This document shows positions 10,720-20,800 of a stretch of 64,000 bases of DNA, piece after piece; within the stretch, counting starts at the first letter, position 1, and every line of letters begins with the position of its first letter. The notes under the pieces are model-generated. The model saw only the letters and a list, made by a program, of their open reading frames with translations. It did not search any database and was not told the origin of the DNA. The DNA lies in contig CM031861.1 in assembly GCA_018697195.1 (NCBI GenBank), forward strand, positions 1,038,421 through 1,102,420. Reading direction: 5' to 3'. The position numbers were made by a program, and so were the translations under genes. This DNA comes from Certhia americana (Eukaryota; Chordata; Aves; Passeriformes; Certhiidae).

Positions 10720-13700
10720 AGCACTGGGAAGTTCTGGACTTGTTGCTGTGGTGGGAAATGGAAGTCTCTATGTGCTTTCTTTTTAAAATAATGAAATATT
10801 TTTTAAACTGTTGCTTCAGCCTTGCTGGTGTTTATTTGCCAGGAGTTTTAAACCACCCAAGGTCAATTGCTGGCTGTCCAGCCTAATGGGTCTTTTTGCC
10901 TCCGCATCTCTCTGAACTTTAGGAATTCTGGAATTCTGGTCACATTCTGGCGTTGTGTGGCTCCAGGGAATATCCTGGGGTATAGCATGGCCTTCAGCCT
11001 GTGGGACTGAAGAGAGCCGTGAAACCAGGTGACTGCAGGGTCTCAAATCTACTCCCAGATCATGCCAAGGGGTGGAAATCCTTCTTAACAATTAGCACTG
11101 GGAAGCTGAGCAGAAAAATTCCCCTCTTGAAGGTGAGCAGCAATAAATTTTGTGTGTGTGTGTGTGTGTGTAATGCCAACAAAATGAGACACTGGTGGCT
11201 CAGGAGGGATTTTGTGCCTGTTTCAGAGTTGAGTTTTGACTTCCTGAGTGTATCCCATGTCTAGATCCTGGTCTTTTCCCTGTTCTGTGGCTGCACTGTC
11301 CTTTCCTGAGCAGCACATACAAGGCCAGGTGGATCCAGCTGAGGTCTGCTGGCGTTTCTGGGCTGGATATGCACCAGGAGAGTTTCCTGAAGTTTCCTGG
11401 AGTTTCCTGTACTGTGGAGTTCTTAATGGACACCATGGGAAGGGATAACGGGCCCTGCTCACCTTGTCACTTCCTTAGGGAGTACCTTTCTTCAAACTGG
11501 GAGCAAAACCATGTTTGGGTGTCCTTTGCACTCACAGCATGGCTCCTCCTGGGACAAAGGTTGCCACAGCCCTGTGCTGAGGGAAATGGGAGTTTTATTC
11601 CATCTGGAGCTGGCTCTGGCTGTCCAATCTCACGTTTCCTTTGGGACATTGCTTCAGGTGCCACTGTGGTGGCTCTGGCTGCATCTCACTTTCAGAAGGA
11701 TCCAGGTGTGACAGGGTCAAGCTGGCTCTTCAGCCACTGGAAACAGCTGGATCTGCAGGGGTGGACTCATTGGGAATGTTGTTCTTTCCATGCTGCTGAG
11801 GTTAAACACAGTTTTTAGCAGCTGATGGAACATGGAGGCAGGGACAGTTTGGATCGTCACATCCTTGTTCCTAGCCCCTTCCAAAGGAAAGGGTGGGGAG
11901 GCCCCTCCAAAAATCATCTCCCATCTCTTCCCCTTCTCCCACAGGTGACTGCAGTTCCATGCTGGGGCCAGCAGATCCCAGCAGCAGGCAGAGTGTACCG
12001 TGGGCTGGCACAGGGACCACAGCCTCCGGATGCAGGCTGTTCCTGGTCCGCAGCGGAAGCGGCACTGCCAGCCGAAGGAATTGGACTGGAAACCCTCAGT
12101 CCCTCTGTGTTGGAGTGCTGGGGCTAAGAAACAGCACGTCTTGGCTTTAAGGGGATGTATCAGGAATGTTCTGTCCTTCCCAAATAGGAAGAAACACTTG
12201 GAAATAACACGAGATTCAGGGCTCAGCAATACAGAGGGCAGAGGCTGCTGTGGAGTCAAAGGAGAAGCAAAGGGCTTAAGTTCTGTAAGTCTGATCCCCC
12301 AAAAAGCCCTTGGGAATGTAGTTCTGATCCAAGTGAGATACTGCACAAAATTAGGGTGGTTTCACAGCATTTTGAGGGGAGACAAGAATTCAGGAACAGA
12401 AAATCGACCAGTATCAGGAAGTTTTTGGTTTGAAAACTTTATAATGCAAAATAGGCAGGCTTTGTTGGAATTATTTATTCAGACTGAGGTAAAAAGGGAT
12501 TATTTTAATGCTTTCTTCAGGAGAATTTAAATCAAAAGCTTTTTGTCATTGCAAGTGGAAGCAGGAATGCCCGGCTCTCAGGGATGAAGTCACAGGTCTC
12601 CACGGGGCTTCATGTGTCAGAGGGGTGATCCCTGTCCCCCTTCCTGGTGCTAAATAGCACTGAATTAGTTTAAGAGCAGGAATTTCTCAACAAAACACGT
12701 TTGGGCTTTTTTTCCTTAAGTACTGATTCACGGTGGAAATTTACCTGCCGGGACAAAACAGATCCAGGTGGAATTTGAGCTGAAGATCCACGTGGGTCAG
12801 ACAAGAAGCAAGGGGCTCCGGCCACCCCTGTGGCGTCTGTCCCCATCCCCGGGAGGGAGGCTGGAGAGCTGGAGCAGAGGGCATGTGCTGGGAATTGGGA
12901 GTGAATTCCAGCGCTGATCCCTGCCCGCTGGCCACAAAGCCGCTGCCTGTGCTGCTCCTGCTGTGCTTTCCAAGAATGCCGGCAGGGCTCCGCGGCAGCA
13001 GGAACACTGGCTCCGCAGCCCTGACATTTCCCATCATAAGGAAGCGTTGTTTTCTTGCCAGCTGCAAGGTTTGCTCCGGAATAGCTGGCGGGAATGATTC
13101 GGGAGGTGCCGTTGCTGCATCCCTGTTTTGGGCAGGAGCACCAAGCGGATCCCTGGCCCAGCTTCTCCCTGCATCCCCAGGTGTGTGTGTGTCCCGAGAC
13201 CCTTCCTTGCCCTCCCCTGTCCGGGCGAGGTTGAATCCCTAATTTCTGTGTGCCGTGCACTGAGCCTGACCTCCTCCTCTGCCCTTTCAAGAGTGGCCTA
13301 TGGCACTGGAATTCCTTCGTGGCTCCAGGTTTTCCCCTCCCCCTTAACTCCAGCTGCTTTTAGGAGCTTCTTTGGAGCGAGGTTTCTGTCATTTCAAGGC
13401 TGGTGCGGTTCCAGCCCCCTCCAATGCTCTGGATGTTGCAGCTTTAAGGGACTCGGACTTGCATCTCACATGAAATCCTGATTGAAGGTAAAACATCCCC
13501 ATCCTGGTCATCCCACAGGATGCCTTCTTGCAGCGTTTCTGGAGGTTTAAGTTACTTCCATGATGGGGTTTGTCTTCCTTCCCTCAGCACAGTGCTCAGT
13601 ATTCTAAAATCAGCTTCCCAAGCAAAGCCGTTCCCGCAGCGGGAAGCTTCCTGCCGTGAGGAGCTGTTTATGGAGTCTGATGGAGCCTGACACACAGGAT

Positions 13701-16160
13701 CTGTGGCAGTGTCCTCCTTCCCAACAAGCCAGCTCCTGCAGGCAAACAAAGTGCAGGACACTCTCTTTGGAACCCACGGGGCAGCAGAGGGGATTTAGCA
13801 GCTCCGTCAGGACATTTGGATCACGAGCTCTGCCAACCCATGAGCTGCCAGCGTTTATCCAGTGGCAAAACAGCACGGAAAGCTCTCAGGACATATTGTT
13901 CAGGCCCTGGGGTGGGAGGGAAATGCTGTTAATTTGCCCCTTCCCTGTGTTTTTTATCCCTCACAGCTTTGGGAAGGAGTCTTTGAGCTCTGACGTGGAG
14001 CCAGATTTGTTTTCTCAGCATGATCCAGCCGCGTGTCGGAATCTGCTTCAGCAGCAGACAGGAACAGGACATCAGGAAACTGTTGGTTGGATTTCTCTTG
14101 CACTAGAGGTTTTATTAGCTCCTGTGACCTAAAAAACAGCCTTTTATTAAAAAAAAGAAAGGGAACGTGTTCCCAGTGGGTCCGCATTGATGCAAATCCC
14201 ACATGAAGAAGTCCGGGCATGGCTGGCACGCCTAGACACAGGGCCTTTCATCTGTTTTCCTTCTCCCTATTTATAGCAAATGGAGAAGCAACTGGGATCT
14301 GTGTGCCTGTGCCTTGTCCTGGATGTGAATGCAGAGGTTTCACAGCACAACTGGTGTCAGGAGGAACAGAGTGAATCAAGGAAAGTGAGGGGCTGAAGGC
14401 TGGGAAGACTCTTGGGCATGCTGAGTTTGCTGCAGCAACCCGAAATATGTTTATGGACAGGGCAGTGTGGCTTTGGTTATGTCCTTGGAGAGCATTCCCT
14501 GATGGAGCTGCACGTGGGAATGTCTGTGCAGTAATTAATGAGTGACAATTAAATGCAGTGAGTGAGCTGGAAAAGGGTTTGAGCCCTTCAAATGGAGGCT
14601 TGGGAGAGGAGCTAAACCTTGGGGAACCAAAGTTTGAGATACCTCAATCATTTCTGAACTGGGGTTGGCTCCTGCACGGATCTGTTTGCATTCTTTGCCT
14701 TTGGACCATCTCATGGAGAGAAAAGGGACTGGTTTTCTTTTATCTTCCTTTCCTAAGTAAAAACACACCATTGCCCAGTTTCAAAAGCCTCAAAGTTCAG
14801 TTTCTGGGCAGCTCTCAAAACAGCTGACGATCCAGTAGGGAAGTGGTTTGGACCATGGAATGGGATCCCCCGACTGGGGCTATGGCCTGAGGGGATTTGG
14901 CTCTTCACTTTAGACCAGCTTTTCATTTCAGCTGGTTTTCTGTTTGCAAGGCTGTGATTCATGGGAGCCTCTGGCTTGGCTCCCAGAGCAGACTCCGTGT
15001 CTTGAAGGACTGGCAAGTATGGAATAGCCTGACGACAAATATTTCACGAGGAGACAATTATCTCCCACACCTTTCCCACCTGGCTCTGCTGCGGAACGCT
15101 GGAGGTGGATTACCCAGCGATAAAGTCCTGTTTCCACTGTCACCCAGCCAAATATTCCCTGGCAAACGTGGGACGTGGTGCTGAGTGCTCCTGTGGGAAC
15201 ACGCATGTGGCTTTCACCACGTGTGAGTTTCTCCCAGCTGTGCTGTCAGGGATACAAACTCCCCAGCTCCGGGACTCGCACCAACCTTTTCCTAAGGAAT
15301 CCAGGGATATATTTTTCTGAAGCAGCTGGTATTGGATTGGAAGGTCATGGAGGTGGTGGGAAGGGAGGTGATTTTCCCAAGGTGACATTGGAAGTGGCAT
15401 GAGTGCAGCTATGCTTCCATTTTAACTCCATCCTTTTTGTCCTTTTGTTCCCTCATGCCCCAAAATCCATGTGCTGTTAACACACTTGGAATTAAGGCAA
15501 GTGTGACTGCCCAGCTGCCAGGGCTGTGCTGCCAAGGAGCTGCACCTGAGGCGAGCACAGCGGGAACCTGGAGCAGCAGGAATTGTTACTCTGCATTCCC
15601 CCAGCCAGTTCCTGCCTTCCAAAGTACAAAGGTTGATTTTCCATGAAATGTGCCCATTTGTTGTCACACAACTCACAGGAAAAGGGTTTTCTCTGTGGCT
15701 TCTCCCTCATTTGCCTGGAATCAGGCAATGTATTAAAATTGGTCTTAGAGAGGATCAGGACAGAAGAGGACTTGATTGCAGACATCTGATTTCCGTAGGA
15801 AATGGGGCTAAAAATAGGGAAGGAATGTAACAGACTTCTTTTTCTTGACGCCCCCCATTCCCCAGCTGGGAATCAGCTTTTGTCCCAAGATCTGTTTATT
15901 GCCTCGCTGTTGTTTTCTGGGCCCCAGATGTAGCCATGAGCCTGATTTTTGGCTTTGGAGAAGCCAGAGCAGGGCTGTTTCCAGGGGCTGATGCACAAGG
16001 AAGACACATGTGATGGCAAGTTGGGTTTCTGGGAGAGGTCTGCTAGCTCTTCAGGCTCTCCACGACAGTCCCTGTGTTATCCAGGGGCCTCTCTCCAGCA
16101 CTGATCCCTCTGGCAGCAGCTGTGATCCCGATAACCCTGTGGCTGGTTGAGTGCTGATGT
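10720..16160. other. Intergenic spacer between MRPL21 and the Ras-like gene
   Basis: No exon set with consistent frame, splice sites and recognisable protein was found on either strand. The longest open frames (for example minus 12670-13290 and minus 11717-12346) are low-complexity proline/serine-rich translations of GC-rich DNA without domain signatures. It contains a GT microsatellite near 11149, a moderately GC-rich patch at 12.9-13.2 kb, and otherwise single-copy-looking sequence. Confidence 0.55.
11149..11171 (+). repeat. (GT)n microsatellite
   Basis: About eleven uninterrupted TG dinucleotides follow TAAATTT in the spacer downstream of MRPL21. Confidence 0.95.
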
Positions 16161-16164
16161 CCCA

Positions 16165-16220
16165 GTGGGCGAAAGGACATTCCCTTTGGACACCTGATAG
16201 GGGCTATAAATATTAGGTGG
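16165..16220 (+). promoter_or_regulatory. Promoter-like cluster: CATTCC, CACCTG, TATAAATA
   Basis: Within 40 bases there is an MCAT-like ACATTCC (16178-16184), an E-box CACCTG (16191-16196) and a TATA-like TATAAATATTAGG (from 16206). The order and spacing resemble a TATA promoter with muscle-type upstream elements. It could be a distal promoter for the Ras-like gene 1.5 kb downstream, or chance; no downstream first exon is evident. Confidence 0.25.
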
Positions 16221-16549
16221 GTTCATGTTCCCTCAAGCACCAAGTGGGCTGTGCCAAGTCACCCCAGATGGCCAGGCTGAGAGATCCCTGTGCCAGAGAA
16301 ATGACTGCAGCCTTTGGAAAAGGGACTGAGTCCCTGATGTGGGCATTTGAAGGCTCCACAGCCTTGGCCAGGTCCCTTCTCCCAGCTTCTTTTTTTGCAG
16401 CACTGATGTCACCTGGTTTCTGTGTCCCACGGGTCAGAAGCGTTCTGGGGTCTGATGGAGAGAGTCAAGATGCTGCTCAGGGTGTTGCCAGGCTTGTCCC
16501 TTCTTCCAGGATGCCCAAGACACATCCATGCCAGCTTCAGGTACTGCTC

Positions 16550-16994
16550 CTGATGCTTTCTGGAGACTGACCTGGAACAGAGACTAGAGAGAGCAAAAGG
16601 ATAAAGTAGGGATTTATTAAAAGATCTCAGTGGGCACTCTTGGGCTGTGCAAGAGTCCAGCTGGACCACACCCAAGATACACCCCAAAAAAAGTCATAAA
16701 AAAATCGCCCTTTGGGTCATGAGGTCTCACACTTTTATAAGTTCTGCTCCATTAGCATATTACAGTCAATTGTCCAATTATAGCTTCAGGTTATGAAGCT
16801 CCATCCTCCTAATTTTTCTTCTCACTTCACCGTTTTCATTCTTGGGCCTGAAAGCTGTCCTTGATGCCAAACTACATGTTGTGTCTATCTACTCTGTGAG
16901 GAGAGCTTAGTAGCACTGAATATGAAACCTTAAACTACTCACCGAAACAGCACAGAATCTAAAAATTATAATAGCTAAACCCTAAGGCATCAAA
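16550..16994 (-). mobile_element. Solo-LTR-like element of an endogenous retrovirus
   Basis: Read on the minus strand, this roughly 440-base AT-richer block has the layout of an LTR: a start near TGATGCCTTAGGG, a TATA box (TATAAAAG, 16732-16739), then a poly(A) signal about 125 bases downstream (AATAAA, 16613-16618) with a following T/C-rich stretch, and an end near TCTCTGTTCCAGG. No gag, pol or env remnant adjoins it, so it would be a recombined solo LTR. I could not find a clear target-site duplication, so the edges are approximate. Confidence 0.55.
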
Positions 16995-17341
16995 CGAGCT
17001 GTTCCACGTTCCCTCCACACCTGGGTATGCCCTCACAGCCTGGGGGTGCTGCAGCACCACAACGCACAAAGTTCGGTTCCAGGCCTGGTGGAGTCCTTGC
17101 TCTTGGAGAGATCCATGGGGGTTTAGTTGCTAAAAAGAGCCAGGATTCACTCCTTGCCCTGCTCGTGGGACAAGGGGGAAGGCCGGGGCTAAGACAACTC
17201 GTCTTGTCTTTACTGACTTGTCTTGTGCACAAACATGGGGAAAATCGTGATTTCAGGCAGGGGTTTGGGGGCAGGCAGCACTCAGTCTGTGTCACTCTGG
17301 CTGGGGAGGTGTTGCACCATTTCCCTCTTTCCTCACTCAGG

Positions 17342-17445
17342 AAGGTTTGGGATGGAAGGGACCTCACAGCCCATGCAGTGCCACCCCCTGCCATGCACAG
17401 GGACACCTTCCATAACCCAGGTGGCTCTGAGCCCCGTCCAACCCC
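17342..17445 (-). mobile_element. CR1 3' end fragment, antisense
   Basis: GGTTTGGGATGGAAGGGACC, then a CCCCCTGCCATGCACAGGGA segment and CACCTTCCATAACCCAGGTG, is the reverse complement of the CR1 3' end. It ends less than 300 bases upstream of the Ras-like gene start codon. Confidence 0.75.
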
Positions 17446-17449
17446 TTTG

Positions 17450-17820
17450 TGGGGAGCAGCTTTCCCGGTCCGGGCGCTGCTGCTTACGGGGAAACTGAGG
17501 CACAATTCCCGAACCGCCTCCGGGACGGGATGCGGACCGCCTTCGCTGGCCGAGGAGGAGGAGGGGGAGGAGGAGGAGGGGGATATCAGCCGGGCCCGCC
17601 CGGGGCTGAGCCCAGCCCGGCCCCCGGGGCGGAGCCGGCGGAGCAGCGCCCGGCGGAGCGGGGAGCAGCGGATCCCGGGGCAGCTCCGGCCCGGCTCCGG
17701 GATGAGCTTCCCGCGGCCCCTGCGCCGTTCCGTGAGCCTCAGCCCGGCCCGCACCCTGCGCCTCGTCGTGCTGGGACAGAGCGCCGTGGGCAAGACAGGT
17801 AGGACCGGGCTCCCCGGGAT
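17450..17820 (+). promoter_or_regulatory. CpG-rich promoter of the Ras-like gene
   Basis: CpG density rises sharply here (CGGGCGCTG, CGAACCGCC, GGGCCCGCCCGGGG, GGCGGAGCGGGG) with GC-box-like GGGCGG/CCGCCC elements and a GGAGGAGGAGGGGGA purine run at about 17558-17582. It overlaps the 5' UTR and first coding exon of the small GTPase gene, the usual arrangement of a CpG-island promoter. Confidence 0.65.
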
Positions 17821-20800
17821 CGCCCTGCTATCCCCCGCATCCCTCTGGCATCCCCCAGCACCTCTCTGCGTCTTCCTGCATCCCTCTGCTATGCCCTGGC
17901 ATCCCCCCCCACAGCATCCCCTCAGAATTCTCCCTCCCGGCCAGAGGGACTAACCTTCCCATGTCCCTTAGAAAGCCGAGACGAGGGACATTCTCCCGGT
18001 GCCGCCCCAGCCGGTGGGTTTTGAGGACACTGAGTTTCCTTCCCCTAGAGTTTCCCACATCGACACTTTGCAGCGGGGCTCGTTTCCCTTGCCCGAGGGA
18101 AACGTGGGACGTCACTGGCCGGGAGAATTTCGGTAAAACCGGGTTCGGGACTGGGTTTTCCCGGGTGTGAGTAGTTCGCTGCTCATTCCCGGCGCCCATA
18201 GGAGCTTTGTGGAGCCTCCTCCACAGCGCCGGGCTGTTTTCCTTCAGGAAAACTCCCTTTCCCTGTGCTTGTTCTGTGCTCTCCATCTGTGCCTGCTGCG
18301 GTGGGAGTTTGGGATACTGTGCTGTAAGCACCTCACCTCCCTCCTTCACTCCATTCCTTCCTGGGGATCATCCTTCCCTATTTCCCACTCCTCCATCCTG
18401 AGCTGTGAGCACTTGGGGGCAAAGGCACTCAGACTGCCAGGAGTGGGAGCCGAGGCAGGGAAAAATGTGGATCCATGTGGATCCATGATCCGTGCAAAGC
18501 CTGGTAGGACACATCTATGCTGCCGTGACCTTGGGTACAGGGAATAATGTTCCCTGGAACAGGGAAGGCACCACAGCAGTGACATCTGTGCCAGGCTGTC
18601 AGACCCGCTGGAATTGTTTCCATGCACAGCAACCGGCATTAACAAAAAACCCTGATTAAACTGAAGGAAGCAGCTCCCAGCTCTCCCTGAGCAATGCTGG
18701 AGCACGGGATGGGGCTCAGCTCCGGAGGGGTTCCGGGCTTCATTTGGCCCCGATGGAGCAGATGGTTGTACGGGGTGTAGGGAGCCTTTGGCTCGCCCCC
18801 ACCCCAAACACCTGTGTCTCCCTGCTGCTGGGCATCCCACCCGGCACACAGCAGATTCCTGGCAGCTTTGGGCCCCTCCTGTGCGCAGGTGCGGGGGTTT
18901 TGTGCCTCCTCCTCAGGGTGGGTTCATGCCGAGGGTCTTCAAAAGTTCCTCCAGTGAGGTTTGGCTGACAGCATGTGCCTTGCAGCAGCGGGGTTTGTGA
19001 CAGTGTGACAATGACACAGGCCAAGGAATCGGGGCACAGGGAGGTAATCGATACGTGGCTCGTGCAGAGGAGAGCTGGAGCGTGCCAGGAACAGGGAACA
19101 GCCCCCGGGAACGGCAAACACGCAGCCTCCCGGAGAGTCCCTCCCCATCTCTGTCCCCTGGGCGCTGTTCTGCACATTCTCCCCTGCCAGGGGACATCGT
19201 GTCACCTTTCCTGGGGGCTGTGCCTGAGCTGCCGGGTCCTGCTGCCTGCTAGTCCTGCTCTGGGGACGAGGACACCTGTCCTGCTGTCCCTGTCCAGCTG
19301 GCAGGGGAGCCAAGAGCAGCAGCAGCATCGCTTGAGCTCCTGTGGGGAGGACGAGGGAGGCAGCTGTGTCCCCAAGGTCGGGGTGACATCTCTCCTGGCC
19401 AGGGTGTGAAGCAGAGGACTGAAGGTGGATTTCATCCCTGAGCTGCCAAGCTCCCATCGTGGCAGGATGTGAGTGCGCCCCATTCTGGAGCATCCCCGGG
19501 ACAAGCTGCTGCATCCATGGGATATAGAGCCAGAGAGGGAGAGTTGAGGGGTTGGAACAACCAAAGGACAAATCCCATGTGGGCAGGGGCAAAAGGGAGA
19601 AATAAGCCTTGATTCTCAGCAAGGGTTTGGGGGTTTTTGGAGCAGTTTGGAAACCTTCAGGACCTGGTGACCCGAGATCCCAGACCCCCCGAGCAGGGAT
19701 GGGTTTGGTTGCAGCCGTGTGGTTTAAGGATCAGGGCTGTGTGAATAAGTGGCAAGGGCTGGAAATCCAGCCCAGCTGGGGCTTGTGCTATCCTCTGCTG
19801 CTGCTGCCCAGCGTAAACTTTGCCATAATCCAGAGCAGAGCTCTGCCTGCAGCACGTGGAGCGAAGATGGATCGGTGCTGGAGCCGCAGCAGCATAAACA
19901 GGGCAACACGTGGGCACATACTCAGTGCGGTCCCCAGGTGCCCAACCTGACTCCGTGGCAGGTAAATCACCCCTTGAGCCCGCAGCTTTCCCCCCACCCC
20001 ACATTTAAAGCACAATTAACCCTTCCAGCTCCAAGGAAAGCCCTTCCCGAGGTGACTGATGTTCAGGATGGGGAGAAAAAGCTCCTTATAAGGCTGGGTG
20101 GCCGCAGCCGCTCCGCCTGCGGCCGCTTCCCCCACTGGCAGCTCCCCCCGTGTTCCTGTGCTCCAGCCAATTTTTAATCAATCTAATTGGCTCCACTTCT
20201 CATCCCACACCATGTGCTCCAGCTTTGGGTGGCTGCCTGACATATGACACACAATCAGGTGCTTTCTAGAGACCGAGCCTGCCTTGTCCCGCTCCCCACA
20301 ATAGTTCCGCAGCCTCTTTGAAGGTGCCTGTAGGCGCCTCCTGCGGGATCCCTGGTTATCTCCTCACAGCAGTTCGGCTAAATTGCCTGCTTTTTTCTTC
20401 AAATCCCTCCCCTGCTGGGCAGGTTTTAAACCCAGAGACAGACTGGGGGGTGAGAGGATGGTGAAGCCCCCAAAGAGGTGCCAAGCAGGTGTAGGAGGCA
20501 GAAGTTCCTGCATCACTCTTTCACTTTCTGTGGTTATTTAAGCCTGGACCATGTGAGGTGCTGCATTCCTGGGATAAACACAAATCCTGATTGGCTTGGT
20601 GTGAGTTTGTGAGGGCAGGACACCAGCAACATCTGCTGGTGGGCAGCTGGGGCAAACTGGCCCTGGGCTGAAGGAGAGCTCCGGGTGTTGCTCCAGCTTG
20701 GTGTTGGCTTTTCATTTCCCTTTTTGTTTCTTGGAGGGGTTTTAATCGCATCCTGCTTCTAGTGAGGTTTATCCTCCTGTCACACTCCTGGTCTGTTTTC

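Noticed and set aside
12670..13290. 206-codon minus frame in the MRPL21 spacer
   Set aside because: Low-complexity GC-rich translation without start context, splice partners or family resemblance.
10720..16160. Possible tRNA or small RNA genes
   Set aside because: No A/B box pairs or cloverleaf-like arms were noticed; nothing supportable by eye.
17027..17953. 308-codon frame running through the Ras-like promoter and first exon
   Set aside because: It only continues the Ras-like exon 1 frame upstream into CpG-rich UTR and downstream past the GTAGG donor.
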